Part shown: one piece after another, positions 7,704-15,971 of the stretch | Position numbering within the stretch: the first letter of the stretch is position 1 | How the letters are laid out: every line of letters begins with the position of its first letter | Assembly: GCA_047625765.1 (NCBI GenBank) | Contig: JBLHRE010000005.1 | Location: 1-27,871 of the forward strand | DNA: 27,871 nucleotides | Reading direction: 5' to 3' | DNA from: JBLHRE01 sp047625765 | Lineage (GTDB): Bacteria; Bacteroidota; Bacteroidia; Flavobacteriales; JBLHRE01 | Position numbers and translations under genes: made by a program | The notes under the pieces: generated by a model | What the model was told of the DNA's origin: nothing | What the model saw: only the letters and a program-made list of their open reading frames with translations | Databases searched by the model: none

Positions 7704-8332
7704 TGGAACTAGTTGTAAAAGACATACAAGGGAAAGATACCGGACGTAAAGTTTCCTTGAGCGCAGAAGTATTCGGTGTAGAGCCTAATAATCATGCAAT
7801 CTGGTTAGATGTAAAGCAATACCTGGCAAATCAACGTCAGGGAACGCACAAGTCTAAAGAGAGAGGTGAAATTACAGGGTCTACTCGTAAGATTAAGAAG
7901 CAAAAAGGTACTGGTACTGCCCGTGCAGGTAGTATTAAGTCTCCAATATTTCGTGGTGGTGGTCGTATTTTTGGTCCTGAGCCTCGTGACTACAGCTTCA
8001 AATTGAACAAAAAATTGAAGCGTTTGGCTAGAAAATCTGCCTTGACTTCGAAGCTTAAAAATGAGTCAATTACCATTTTGGAAGACTTGAGTTTTGATGC
8101 TCCGAAAACAAAGGAATTTATCAGTCTAGTGGAAGCTTTAGGTTTTGGCGGTAAAAAAACGTTGTTTGTTCTTTCAGAGCAAAATAAAAATGTATATTTG
8201 TCGTCCCGAAATTTACAGAGGGCTGAGGTTATAACTCATTCAGAATTAAGCACTTATAAGATATTAAATGCTTCGAATGTAGTTTTATGTGAATCTTCAG
8301 TTGCAGAAATTGAAAAGACATTAACAAAATAA
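7703..8332 (+). CDS. rplD: 50S ribosomal protein L4 (uL4)
   Basis: Large-subunit assembly protein whose extended loop lines the exit tunnel; in E. coli it also represses the S10 operon. 209 residues. The loop is visible around RKIKKQKGTGTARAG and SPIFRGGGRIFGPEPRDY (about 55-95), with the basic KLNKKLKRLARKSALTSK stretch after it. Translation begins inside the rplC stop codon (TAATG). No E. coli-style S10 leader precedes rpsJ in this window, so L4 feedback as known from E. coli is not expected. Confidence 0.98.
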   Translation: MELVVKDIQGKDTGRKVSLSAEVFGVEPNNHAIWLDVKQYLANQRQGTHKSKERGEITGSTRKIKKQKGTGTARAGSIKSPIFRGGGRIFGPEPRDYSFKLNKKLKRLARKSALTSKLKNESITILEDLSFDAPKTKEFISLVEALGFGGKKTLFVLSEQNKNVYLSSRNLQRAEVITHSELSTYKILNASNVVLCESSVAEIEKTLTK

Positions 8333-8337
8333 GAATC

Positions 8338-8628
8338 ATGGATATCCTTATAAAACCCGTAATTACGGAAAAGATGACCAAAGACAGCGAGTTGTTTAAT
8401 CGCTTTGGATTCTTGGTTAATGTGAAAGCGAATAAGATTCAAATCAAGAATGCGATTGAATCTGCTTATGGTGTATCTGTAAACAAGGTTCGTACAATGA
8501 ATTATGCTGGGAAATCAAAAGCCCGTCATACAAAAGCTGGTATGATCAGTGGTCGTACAAATGCTACTAAGAAAGCGATTGTAGAACTTGCTAAAGGCGA
8601 AACGATAGACGTTTACGGCAATATCTAA
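8338..8628 (+). CDS. rplW: 50S ribosomal protein L23 (uL23)
   Basis: Protein at the mouth of the exit tunnel, the docking point for trigger factor, SRP and the Sec channel. 96 residues. MDILIKPVITEKMT opens the protein, and VNKIRTMN-like VNKVRTMNYAGKSKAR with a basic loop follows in the middle. Five nt after rplD and six before rplB. Confidence 0.98.
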   Translation: MDILIKPVITEKMTKDSELFNRFGFLVNVKANKIQIKNAIESAYGVSVNKVRTMNYAGKSKARHTKAGMISGRTNATKKAIVELAKGETIDVYGNI

Positions 8629-8634
8629 TAGGAA

Positions 8635-9459
8635 ATGGCAGTAAGAAAATTTAACCCTACAACTCCGGGACAGCGCCACAAGGTTGCTGGTACCTTCGAG
8701 ACTATTACTACAGACAAGCCTGAAAAGAGCTTGGTAGTTGGTAAACATCGCTCAGGTGGTCGTAACGACCGCGGTAAAATGACGATGCGATACACAGGTG
8801 GTGGTCACAAGAAGAGTTACCGAGTTGTAGATTTCAAAAGAGATAAGTTTGGTGTACCTGGTACAGTTAAAACTATCGAATATGATCCAAACCGTAGCGC
8901 ACGTATTGCATTAGTACATTATACTGATGGTGAAAAACGATACATTGTTGCTCCAAATGGATTAGAAGTTGGAACAATTATCAACTCTGGTAAGGGAATT
9001 GCTCCTGAAGTTGGAAATGCACTTTTCTTAAGTGATATCCCTTTAGGTACAATCATCCACAATATCGAACTTAGACCGAGTCAAGGTGGTGTTATGGCAC
9101 GTAGTGCTGGTACTTATGCGCAGTTAGCTGCAAGAGATGGTAAGTATGCTACTTTGAAAATGCCTTCAGGTGAAACGCGTATGATTTTGGTTACATGTAT
9201 GGCTACTATTGGTGTGGTATCTAACAGTGACCACTCCTTAGAGCGTTCTGGAAAAGCGGGTAGAAGTCGATGGAAAGGAAGAAGACCTAGAACTAGAGGT
9301 GTAGCCATGAACCCTGTCGATCACCCAATGGGTGGTGGTGAAGGTCGTTCATCAGGAGGTCACCCTCGATCTAGAAACGGTATTCCAGCAAAAGGTTATA
9401 AGACACGTTCTAAGACTAAGGCTTCGAATAAGTACATTCTTGAACGTAGAAAGAAATAA
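8635..9459 (+). CDS. rplB: 50S ribosomal protein L2 (uL2)
   Basis: Core large-subunit protein near the peptidyl transferase centre, needed for subunit joining. 274 residues. GGRNDRGKMTMRYTGGGHKK, EYDPNRSARIALV and VAMNPVDHPMGGGEGRSSGG are the family landmarks. The His following D in NPVDH, which corresponds to the functionally important His229 of E. coli, is kept; the next position that is His in E. coli (DHPH) is Met here, a change I recall from other Bacteroidota. The start is preceded by AGGA close to the ATG, one of the few Shine-Dalgarno-like strings in the cluster, but spaced too closely to be convincing. Confidence 0.99.
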   Translation: MAVRKFNPTTPGQRHKVAGTFETITTDKPEKSLVVGKHRSGGRNDRGKMTMRYTGGGHKKSYRVVDFKRDKFGVPGTVKTIEYDPNRSARIALVHYTDGEKRYIVAPNGLEVGTIINSGKGIAPEVGNALFLSDIPLGTIIHNIELRPSQGGVMARSAGTYAQLAARDGKYATLKMPSGETRMILVTCMATIGVVSNSDHSLERSGKAGRSRWKGRRPRTRGVAMNPVDHPMGGGEGRSSGGHPRSRNGIPAKGYKTRSKTKASNKYILERRKK

Positions 9460-9469
9460 TTAGATAGTT

Positions 9470-9748
9470 ATGGCACGTTCATTAAAAAAAGGACCTTACG
9501 TACACTTCAAATTGGAGAAAAAGGTCGCGACTAATATTGAGTCAGGAAAGAAAACAGTAATCAAAACTTGGTCTCGTGCCTCGATGATTACTCCTGATTT
9601 TGTAGGTCAAACTATAGCAGTACACAACGGTAGACAATTTGTACCTGTTTTTGTTACAGAAAACATGGTTGGACACAAATTGGGTGAGTTTTCTCCAACA
9701 AGAACCTTTAGAGGTCACGTGGGGAAAAAAGATAAAGGAAAACGATAA
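9470..9748 (+). CDS. rpsS: 30S ribosomal protein S19 (uS19)
   Basis: Head protein that binds 16S rRNA with S13 and touches the A-site tRNA and intersubunit bridge. 92 residues. ARSLKKGPYV (2-11), the TWSRASMITPDFVGQTI stretch (33-49) and GHKLGEFSPTRTFRGH (68-83) are intact. Ten nt after rplB and 23 nt before rplV. Confidence 0.99.
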   Translation: MARSLKKGPYVHFKLEKKVATNIESGKKTVIKTWSRASMITPDFVGQTIAVHNGRQFVPVFVTENMVGHKLGEFSPTRTFRGHVGKKDKGKR

Positions 9749-9771
9749 TAAACGGAAAAAAGATCTAAATC

Positions 9772-10182
9772 ATGGGCGTACGCAAACGTAACATGGCCGA
9801 TGCAATGAAAGAGGAGCGCAAGTCAATAGCTTTCGCAAAACTTAACAATTGCCCCACTTCACCTCGCAAAATGCGTTTGGTGGTTGATATGATCCGTGGC
9901 CAAGAAGTTGAAAAAGCATTACATATCCTTAAGTTCAATCCAAAAGAAGCGTCATCTCGTGTAGAGAAGCTGTTATTGTCTGCCTTGGCAAACTGGCAAG
10001 CGAAAAACGAAGAGGCGCGTATCGAGGAAGCAAACTTGATCGTAAAGGAAGTTTATGTTGATAGTGCTAGAATGTTGAAAAGATTGCGTCCAGCCCCTCA
10101 AGGTCGTGCGCATCGCATTCGAAAACGCTCGAATCACGTAACACTTGTAGTGGGAAGTGCAATTAATACTGAAGAAAATTAA
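9772..10182 (+). CDS. rplV: 50S ribosomal protein L22 (uL22)
   Basis: Large-subunit protein whose beta-hairpin narrows the exit tunnel; changes there give macrolide resistance. 136 residues, longer than the roughly 110 of E. coli because of an N-terminal extension (MGVRKRNMADAMKEERKSIA) of the kind found in Flavobacteria. An internal Met at residue 8 is a possible alternative start. NNCPTSPRKMRLVVDMIRG begins the conserved core, and MLKRLRPAPQGRAHRIRKRS (about 102-121) is the tunnel hairpin. Confidence 0.98.
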   Translation: MGVRKRNMADAMKEERKSIAFAKLNNCPTSPRKMRLVVDMIRGQEVEKALHILKFNPKEASSRVEKLLLSALANWQAKNEEARIEEANLIVKEVYVDSARMLKRLRPAPQGRAHRIRKRSNHVTLVVGSAINTEEN

Positions 10183-10190
10183 TATCCGAT

Positions 10191-10925
10191 ATGGGACAGA
10201 AGACGAACCCGATAGGTAACCGTTTAGGATTCATTAGAGGTTGGGACTCCAACTGGTACGGTGGAAATGATTACGGTGACAAAATCGCGGAAGATTCAAA
10301 GATTCGTAAATATATCAATGCACGTTTGGCAAAAGCAAGTGTTTCACGAATCATTATTGAGCGTACGCTTAAGTTGGTTACGGTTACAATTACTACTGCA
10401 CGTCCTGGTATTATTATCGGAAAAGGTGGTCAAGAAGTTGACAAACTGAAAGAAGAATTGAAGCAACTTACTGATAAGGAAGTACAAATTAACATCTTCG
10501 AAATTAAGCGTCCAGAAATTGATGCTACTCTTGTAGCAAACAGTATCGCACGTCAAATTGAAGGTCGTATTTCTTACAGAAGAGCTACTAAAATGGCCGT
10601 TGCTGCAGCTATGAGAATGGGTGCAGAAGGTATCAAGGTACAAATCTCTGGACGTTTGAATGGTGCTGAAATGGCACGTTCTGAAATGTACAAAGATGGA
10701 CGTACTCCATTGCACACTTTCCGTGCAGATATCGATTATGCTTTAGCAGAAGCACATACTACTTATGGCCGTTTAGGTATAAAAGTATGGGTTTGTAAAG
10801 GTGAAGTATACGGTAAGCGTGATTTATCTCCTATCGCAGGAATGAATTCAGGCAAAAAGCAAGCTTCAGGTGGTGGAAGATCTAATGTAGGTCAGAAACC
10901 AGGTAGAAGAAAGACAAAGAAATAG
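10191..10925 (+). CDS. rpsC: 30S ribosomal protein S3 (uS3)
   Basis: Part of the mRNA entry channel and its helicase activity, together with S4 and S5. 244 residues. MGQKTNPIGNRLGFIRGW at the start, a KH domain with the GKGG loop at 77-80 (RPGIIIGKGGQEVDKLKEEL), the C-terminal domain with RISYRRATKMAVAAAMRMG and the highly basic tail ending GRRKTKK. Eight nt after rplV. Confidence 0.99.
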   Translation: MGQKTNPIGNRLGFIRGWDSNWYGGNDYGDKIAEDSKIRKYINARLAKASVSRIIIERTLKLVTVTITTARPGIIIGKGGQEVDKLKEELKQLTDKEVQINIFEIKRPEIDATLVANSIARQIEGRISYRRATKMAVAAAMRMGAEGIKVQISGRLNGAEMARSEMYKDGRTPLHTFRADIDYALAEAHTTYGRLGIKVWVCKGEVYGKRDLSPIAGMNSGKKQASGGGRSNVGQKPGRRKTKK

Positions 10926-10949
10926 GGATTAAAGTAAACTGTAAAGAAA

Positions 10950-11372
10950 ATGTTACAGCCAAAAAGAACGAAGTTCCGTAAAATGCAGAAGGGTCGCATG
11001 AAAGGTGACTCTCAGAGAGGAAATCAACTTGCATTTGGATCTTTTGGTATCAAAGCCCTGGAAGAGTGTTGGATCACTGCTAGACAGATAGAAGCAGCGC
11101 GTGTTGCTGCTACACGTTATATGAAACGTGAAGGTCAAATGTGGATTCGAATATTCCCAGACAAGCCTATCACGAAGAAACCTGCAGAAGTACGTATGGG
11201 TAAGGGTAAAGGTGCTCCAGAATATTGGGCGGCTCCTGTATCTCCAGGTCGTATACTGTTTGAAATGGATGGTGTTCCTTTCGAGGTAGCAAAAGAGGCT
11301 CTGCGTTTAGCAGCACAAAAACTTCCGATTACTACTAAATTTGTAGTAAGAAGAGATTTCGAACAAGCTTAA
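10950..11372 (+). CDS. rplP: 50S ribosomal protein L16 (uL16)
   Basis: Late-assembly protein between the tRNA sites of the large subunit, organising the A-site region. 140 residues. MLQPKRTKFRKMQKGRMKG at the start and RIFPDKPITKKPAEVRMGKG in the middle; the Arg of VRMGKG corresponds to the position hydroxylated in E. coli L16. WAAPVSPGRILFEMDGV follows. Followed after 15 nt by rpmC. Confidence 0.99.
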   Translation: MLQPKRTKFRKMQKGRMKGDSQRGNQLAFGSFGIKALEECWITARQIEAARVAATRYMKREGQMWIRIFPDKPITKKPAEVRMGKGKGAPEYWAAPVSPGRILFEMDGVPFEVAKEALRLAAQKLPITTKFVVRRDFEQA

Positions 11373-11387
11373 AATTACGGCAGAAGA

Positions 11388-11591
11388 ATGAAACAATCAG
11401 TAATTCGCGAACTGTCAACTGCAGAATTGCAGGAGAAGTTAGCAGACGAGAAAACTCGTCTTGGTAAAATGAACTTAACACATGCTGTTTCTCCATTGGA
11501 GAACCCATTAGAATTGCGTCAGATTCGCAAAACTATTGCACGTATGTTAACTGAACTTAACAACAGAGACCTTCAAACGGCCTCTAACTAA
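11388..11591 (+). CDS. rpmC: 50S ribosomal protein L29 (uL29)
   Basis: Small two-helix protein at the exit-tunnel rim beside L23. 67 residues. The family pattern is visible as LREL-like IRELSTAELQEKLADEKTRL and the second helix NPLELRQIRKTIARMLTEL. Sits in the usual L16-L29-S17 order with an 11-nt gap to rpsQ. Confidence 0.97.
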   Translation: MKQSVIRELSTAELQEKLADEKTRLGKMNLTHAVSPLENPLELRQIRKTIARMLTELNNRDLQTASN

Positions 11592-11602
11592 GATACAGTA
11601 TA

Positions 11603-11860
11603 ATGGAGAATAGAAATCTAAGAAAAGAACGTATCGGTGTTGTGGTAAGCGATAAAATGGAGAAGTCTATTGTTGTTACCGTAGAGCGTAAAGTGAAGCA
11701 CGAAGTGTACGGTAAATTTGTTAAGAAATCGAACAAATTTACAGCGCACGATGAGGAAAACACTTGCAACATTGGTGATACTGTACGTATAATGGAAACC
11801 CGCCCACTTAGTAAAAATAAGTGCTGGAGGTTGGTAGAAATCATTGAAAGAGCTAAGTAA
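11603..11860 (+). CDS. rpsQ: 30S ribosomal protein S17 (uS17)
   Basis: OB-fold protein that binds 16S rRNA helices 7 and 11 early in assembly. 85 residues. NLRKERIGVVVSDKMEKSIV at the start, then KHEVYGKFVKKSNKFTAHDE and the end RPLSKNKCWRLVEIIERAK, all typical. Only two nt separate its stop from rplN. Confidence 0.98.
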   Translation: MENRNLRKERIGVVVSDKMEKSIVVTVERKVKHEVYGKFVKKSNKFTAHDEENTCNIGDTVRIMETRPLSKNKCWRLVEIIERAK

Positions 11861-11862
11861 TT

Positions 11863-12231
11863 ATGTTACAACAAGAATCACGTCTTAAAGTTGCTGATAA
11901 TACAGGAGCAAAAGAAGTTTTAGTTATCCGTGTTTTAGGAGGTACTAAAAGAAGATATGCATCTGTAGGTGACAAGATTGTAGTTACTATTAAAGAAGCT
12001 ACTCCTGCTGGTGGTGTTAAGAAAGGACAAGTTGCTACTGCGGTAGTAGTTCGTACTAGAAAAGAAGTTCGTAGAGCTGATGGATCTTACATCCGTTTTG
12101 ATGACAATGCTTGTGTATTGTTAAACCCTGCGGGTGAAATGAGAGGAACGCGTGTTTTTGGTCCAGTATCAAGAGAGTTGCGCGAAAAACAATTTATGAA
12201 AATCGTTTCTTTAGCACCGGAGGTGTTGTAA
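11863..12231 (+). CDS. rplN: 50S ribosomal protein L14 (uL14)
   Basis: Large-subunit protein at the intersubunit face, forming bridges to 16S rRNA and the docking site for the silencing factor RsfS. 122 residues, the invariant length. MLQQESRLKVADNTGAKEV, then AVVVRTRKEVRRADGSYIRF and GTRVFGPVSRELREKQFMK are all present. Confidence 0.99.
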   Translation: MLQQESRLKVADNTGAKEVLVIRVLGGTKRRYASVGDKIVVTIKEATPAGGVKKGQVATAVVVRTRKEVRRADGSYIRFDDNACVLLNPAGEMRGTRVFGPVSRELREKQFMKIVSLAPEVL

Positions 12232-12253
12232 GAAACCTAGAATAGATAGCATT

Positions 12254-12574
12254 ATGGCTAAGTTTCATATAAAAAAAGGGGATACCGTTAAGGTAATCAC
12301 AGGTGAGAACAAAGGACAACAAGGAATTGTTGTTGAAGTACGCACCGAAACCCAAAGAGCGATTGTTGAGGGGATCAACATGGTTACAAAACATGTTAAA
12401 CCAAATGCCGCTAATCCGCAAGGAGGAATTGAAAAAGTTGAAGCAGCTATTCATATTTCTAACTTGATGGTTGTAGATCCTAAATCAGGTGATGCAACAA
12501 GAGTTGGACGTAAGAAGGGCGACAACGGGAAATTAGTTAGGTATTCTAAAAAGACCGGGGAGGTAATTAAGTAA
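12254..12574 (+). CDS. rplX: 50S ribosomal protein L24 (uL24)
   Basis: Assembly initiator for the large subunit, later found at the tunnel exit. 106 residues. A KOW motif stands near the N-terminus (KKGDTVKVITGENKGQQGIV, 7-26), followed by VEGINMVTKHVKPNAANPQGG. Its stop overlaps the start of rplE by one base (TAATG at 12572-12576), so L24 and L5 are probably translationally coupled. Confidence 0.98.
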   Translation: MAKFHIKKGDTVKVITGENKGQQGIVVEVRTETQRAIVEGINMVTKHVKPNAANPQGGIEKVEAAIHISNLMVVDPKSGDATRVGRKKGDNGKLVRYSKKTGEVIK

Positions 12575-13125
12575 TGAGCTATTCTCCAAGACCAAAAGGA
12601 CAATATAGAAACGAGATTGTTTCTAGCCTTACAGAAAAATTCGGGTACAAGAATAAAATGATGGTACCAAAGTTGGAAAAGATTTGTTTAAGCCAAGGTG
12701 TTGGTGGAGCAGTTTCTGACAAAAAATTAATTGAGTATGCTGTTGACGAAATGTCTCGTATCTCAGGTCAAAAAGCAGTAGCTACGATCTCTAAGAAAGA
12801 TGTTGCTTCTTTTAAATTACGTAAAGGTATGCCAATTGGTGCACGTGTTACTTTACGTGGTGATCAGATGTATGAATTCTTAGACCGCTTAGTCTCTACA
12901 TCTTTGCCTCGTATTCGCGATTTCCAAGGAATTAGCGCAACAGGTTTTGACGGTAAAGGAAACTATACTTTAGGGATTACTGAACAAATCATTTTCCCTG
13001 AAATTGATATAGATAAGGTAAATAGAATTACTGGTATGGACATTACATTCGTAACAAGTGCGGATTCTGATGAAGAAGGCCATGCTTTATTAACCGCATT
13101 TGGTTTACCATTTAAAAAGAAATAA
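12574..13125 (+). CDS. rplE: 50S ribosomal protein L5 (uL5)
   Basis: Binds 5S rRNA in the central protuberance and contacts P-site tRNA. 183 residues. Family marks are MMVPKLEKICLSQGVGGAVSD, the SGQKAVATISKKDVASFKLR stretch, GARVTLRGDQMYEFLDRLV and the end with DEEGHALLTAFGLPFKK. Begins within the rplX stop codon. Confidence 0.99.
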   Translation: MSYSPRPKGQYRNEIVSSLTEKFGYKNKMMVPKLEKICLSQGVGGAVSDKKLIEYAVDEMSRISGQKAVATISKKDVASFKLRKGMPIGARVTLRGDQMYEFLDRLVSTSLPRIRDFQGISATGFDGKGNYTLGITEQIIFPEIDIDKVNRITGMDITFVTSADSDEEGHALLTAFGLPFKKK

Positions 13126-13128
13126 GAG

Positions 13129-13398
13129 ATGGCTAAAGAATCGATGAAGGCCCGTGAGGTCAAAAGAGAAAAAACCGTTGATAAGTATGCTGAGAAAAGA
13201 GCTGCTTTGAAAGCTGCTGGTGATTACGAAGGTTTACAAAAGTTACCTAAGAATGCCTCTCCTATTCGTAAGCACAATCGTTGCAAATTAACAGGTCGTC
13301 CAAAAGGATATATGCGCCAGTTTGGTATTTCGCGTGTAACTTTTCGTGAAATGGCTAATTCAGGTTTGATTCCAGGGGTTAAAAAAGCCAGCTGGTAA
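13129..13398 (+). CDS. rpsN: 30S ribosomal protein S14 (uS14), zinc-free form
   Basis: Head protein of the small subunit. 89 residues, the long form without the two CxxC zinc knuckles found in the 61-residue type; only a single Cys (HNRCKLTGRPKGYMRQF) remains in the conserved segment. The C-terminal signature FGISRVTFREMANSGLIPGV is intact. Three nt after rplE. Confidence 0.98.
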   Translation: MAKESMKAREVKREKTVDKYAEKRAALKAAGDYEGLQKLPKNASPIRKHNRCKLTGRPKGYMRQFGISRVTFREMANSGLIPGVKKASW

Positions 13399-13422
13399 AC
13401 TAATCGAATAAAGGTAAAAGAA

Positions 13423-13821
13423 ATGATTACAGATCCAATTGCAGATTATCTAACTAGAGTTAGAAACGCGATCCAAGCAGGACACAAAGTAGTAAGCATT
13501 CCAGCTTCTAACTTGAAAAAAGATATCACTAAAATTTTGATGGATCAAGGTTATATCTTGAACTTCAAAATTGAAGAGGATGGTCCACAGGGAAGTATTA
13601 AAATTGCATTGAAATATGATGCAATTTCTAAGACTTCAGCTATCAAAGACATTACACGTGTAAGTAAGCCAGGTTTACGTAAGTATTCTAATTCTTCAAC
13701 AATGCCCCGTGTACAGAATGGATTAGGTGTTGCTATTGTTTCTACTTCTCAAGGAGTAATGACAGATAAGCAAGCTAGAAAAGACAATGTTGGTGGAGAA
13801 GTTTTGTGCTTCGTATACTAA
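13423..13821 (+). CDS. rpsH: 30S ribosomal protein S8 (uS8)
   Basis: Central-domain 16S rRNA binder; in E. coli it is the translational repressor of the spc operon. 132 residues. DPIADYLTRVRNAIQAGH at the start and STSQGVMTDKQARKDNVGGE (107-126) near the end are the family signatures. An AT-rich 31-nt gap with a weak palindrome (AAATTAATTT, near 13828) separates it from rplF; I do not regard that as a terminator. Confidence 0.99.
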   Translation: MITDPIADYLTRVRNAIQAGHKVVSIPASNLKKDITKILMDQGYILNFKIEEDGPQGSIKIALKYDAISKTSAIKDITRVSKPGLRKYSNSSTMPRVQNGLGVAIVSTSQGVMTDKQARKDNVGGEVLCFVY

Positions 13822-13852
13822 AAAAATAAATTAATTTTTAATTCCGTAAGGT

Positions 13853-14407
13853 ATGTCTAGAATTGGTAAAAAGCCAGTCGAAATTCCTGCAGGTGTTGAA
13901 GTTACGCTAAGCAACGATAATTTAATTACTGTAAAAGGTAAGCTTGGTTCTTTAACGCAACAGGTAGATAAAGATATTACAGTAACTATTACTGATAATA
14001 TTATTACTTTTGCACGCCCAAGTGATCAAAAAGATCACCGCGCATTACATGGATTGTACCGTTCGTTGGTATATAACATGATTGAAGGTGTAGCTAAAGC
14101 ATGGTCGAAAGACTTGGAATTGGTAGGGGTAGGTTATAGAGCAACTAACCAAGGTCAAAAATTAGATTTGTCTGTTGGTTATTCTCACAACATAATATTG
14201 GAATTGCCAGAAGAGGTTAAGATTGAAACTGTATCTGATAAAGGTAAAAACCCAATCATTAAATTAACTTCATTCGACAAGCAATTGATCGGTATGATTG
14301 CGGCTAAGATTCGCGCATTCCGTAAGCCTGAGCCTTATAAAGGAAAAGGTATCAAGTATGTTGGTGAACAAATTAGAAGAAAAGCTGGTAAGACAGCTGC
14401 TAAATAG
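13853..14407 (+). CDS. rplF: 50S ribosomal protein L6 (uL6)
   Basis: Two-domain protein at the factor-binding side of the large subunit, next to the sarcin-ricin loop. 184 residues. MSRIGKKPVEIPAGVEV at the start and RKPEPYKGKGIKYVGEQIRR near the C-terminus are typical. The only gene here with a GTAAGG string before its ATG; the spacing is too short for a normal ribosome-binding site. Confidence 0.99.
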   Translation: MSRIGKKPVEIPAGVEVTLSNDNLITVKGKLGSLTQQVDKDITVTITDNIITFARPSDQKDHRALHGLYRSLVYNMIEGVAKAWSKDLELVGVGYRATNQGQKLDLSVGYSHNIILELPEEVKIETVSDKGKNPIIKLTSFDKQLIGMIAAKIRAFRKPEPYKGKGIKYVGEQIRRKAGKTAAK

Positions 14408-14416
14408 GAATAAGCT

Positions 14417-14770
14417 ATGGCACTAACGAAAGAGCAAAAAAGAGCACGTATTAAAAGACGTATCCGTGGTATAGTTTCAGGTACTCCTGAATGTCCAAGG
14501 TTGTCTGTGTTCAGAAGCAATAACGAGATATATGGTCAGATTATCGATGATTTGAATGGAGTAACTATTGTTGCTGTTTCTTCTCGCGATAAAGACATCA
14601 AGTCTGAAGGTACTAAGGTAACTGTTGCCAACACTGTTGGTAAAGCATTGGCTGAGAAAGCTATTGTTGCAGGGGTGACAACTTGTGCATTCGACCGTAA
14701 CGGATACTTGTATCACGGTAGAGTAAAATCATTAGCTGAAGGCGCTAGAGAAGCCGGACTTAAATTCTAG
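14417..14770 (+). CDS. rplR: 50S ribosomal protein L18 (uL18)
   Basis: 5S rRNA-binding protein of the central protuberance, working with L5. 117 residues. RRIRGIVSGTPECPRLSVFR near the N-terminus, VGKALAEKAIVAGVTTCAFD, and the end YLYHGRVKSLAEGAREAGL match the family closely. Five nt before rpsE. Confidence 0.99.
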   Translation: MALTKEQKRARIKRRIRGIVSGTPECPRLSVFRSNNEIYGQIIDDLNGVTIVAVSSRDKDIKSEGTKVTVANTVGKALAEKAIVAGVTTCAFDRNGYLYHGRVKSLAEGAREAGLKF

Positions 14771-14775
14771 GAAAG

Positions 14776-15297
14776 ATGATTAAAGGAAAAAATATAGAAA
14801 GAGTAAAGCCTAGTGGCCTTGAGTTGAAAGACCGTTTAGTTGGTATTCAACGTGTAACAAAGGTTACTAAGGGTGGTAGAACTTTTGGTTTCTCTGCAAT
14901 CGTAGTAGTAGGTGATGAGAGTGGTGTAGTTGGTTACGGACTTGGTAAATCTAAGGAAGTTTCTGAAGCTATTGTTAAAGGTATCGAAGACGCTAAGAAG
15001 AACTTAGTTCGTATTCCATTAATAAATGGTTCTATTCCTCACGAACAATCAGCTAAGTTTGGCGGAGCACGTGTATTTATGCGTCCAGCTTCTCAGGGTA
15101 CTGGTGTTATTGCAGGTGGTGCAATGCGTGCAGTATTAGAGAGTGTAGGTGTAATTGATGTACTTGCAAAATCAAAAGGATCTTCGAACCCTCACAACGT
15201 AGTGAAAGCTACATTTAATGCTTTGTTGGAATTGCGTAATGCACAGACCATTGCTAAGCAAAGAGGTGTTTCTTTAGACAAAGTTTTTAACGGTTAA
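14776..15297 (+). CDS. rpsE: 30S ribosomal protein S5 (uS5)
   Basis: Small-subunit protein of the mRNA entry tunnel, important for accuracy with S4. 173 residues. The N-terminal dsRNA-binding-like domain shows LKDRLVGIQRVTKVTKGGRT and VGYGLGKSKEVSEAI; the C-terminal domain shows GTGVIAGGAMRAVLESVGV and SSNPHNVVKATFNAL. The spectinomycin loop near TKGGRT looks normal. Next is rpmD after 18 nt. Confidence 0.99.
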   Translation: MIKGKNIERVKPSGLELKDRLVGIQRVTKVTKGGRTFGFSAIVVVGDESGVVGYGLGKSKEVSEAIVKGIEDAKKNLVRIPLINGSIPHEQSAKFGGARVFMRPASQGTGVIAGGAMRAVLESVGVIDVLAKSKGSSNPHNVVKATFNALLELRNAQTIAKQRGVSLDKVFNG

Positions 15298-15315
15298 TTC
15301 TAAAGCGCTGATAAA

Positions 15316-15495
15316 ATGGCTAAGATTAAGATTAAACAAATCGCTAGTAAAATTAGACGCCCAGGTCGTCAGAAATTGACTTTGGAAGCTTTAGGTCTAA
15401 GAAGAATAAATCAAGTTGTTGAGCACGAAGCTACGCCACAAATTCTTGGCATGGTAAAAAGAGTTCAGCATTTAGTTTCTGTTGAAGAAGCTTAA
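15316..15495 (+). CDS. rpmD: 50S ribosomal protein L30 (uL30)
   Basis: Small peripheral large-subunit protein. I translated 59 residues from ATG 15316 to TAA 15493-15495: MAKIKIKQIASKIRRPGRQK at the start, then LTLEALGLRRINQVVEH and TPQILGMVKRVQHLVSVEEA at the end. The order S5-L30-L15 is canonical. Too short for many gene finders, but the match to the family and the fit in the gap between rpsE and rplO leave little doubt. Confidence 0.97.
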   Translation: MAKIKIKQIASKIRRPGRQKLTLEALGLRRINQVVEHEATPQILGMVKRVQHLVSVEEA

Positions 15496-15514
15496 TAAAT
15501 AAAGCTAGAAAAAG

Positions 15515-15961
15515 ATGGAATTGCATAATTTAAAACCAGCAGACGGGTCTACTAAAAGCGACAAGCGTATTGGTAGAGGGCAAGGTTCTGGTCACGGTGG
15601 AACATCTACACGTGGTCATAAAGGTGCTAAGTCTCGTTCAGGTTATTCAAGAAAAATTGGTTTCGAAGGTGGTCAAATGCCATTGCAGAGACGTGTTCCT
15701 AAGTTTGGTTTTACGAACCCAAACAGAAAAGAATACAGAGCAATCAATTTGGATACAATTCAATTATTGGCAACTGCTAAAAAATTGGAGACAATCACTT
15801 TGGATATCTTGATTGAAAACGGATTGGCTGGAAAGAAAGATTTAGTGAAGATTTTGGGTGGTGGTGCTATAGAGCTTAAAGTAAATATTACCGCACACAA
15901 ATTTTCTGCTTCCGCTGTTGTTGCTATCGAAGCTCAAGGTGGTATTGCTACAACCTTGTAA
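15515..15961 (+). CDS. rplO: 50S ribosomal protein L15 (uL15)
   Basis: Large-subunit assembly protein with an extended basic N-terminal arm. 148 residues. The Gly/Arg/Lys-rich arm is RIGRGQGSGHGGTSTRGHKG (about 18-37), followed by FEGGQMPLQRRVPKFGF; the globular C-terminal part includes VKILGGGAIELKVNITAHKF. Ten nt before secY, as in the spc operon of most bacteria. Confidence 0.99.
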   Translation: MELHNLKPADGSTKSDKRIGRGQGSGHGGTSTRGHKGAKSRSGYSRKIGFEGGQMPLQRRVPKFGFTNPNRKEYRAINLDTIQLLATAKKLETITLDILIENGLAGKKDLVKILGGGAIELKVNITAHKFSASAVVAIEAQGGIATTL

Positions 15962-15971
15962 TAGCACATAG

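Noticed and set aside
10344..10715. A 123-codon minus-strand frame inside rpsC
   Set aside because: Fully antisense to a clear S3 gene; composition rich in Cys, Ser and Thr is typical of a shadow frame.
13822..13852. Hairpin between rpsH and rplF
   Set aside because: Only an AT palindrome (AAATTAATTT) with no GC stem; too weak to act as a terminator inside an essential operon.
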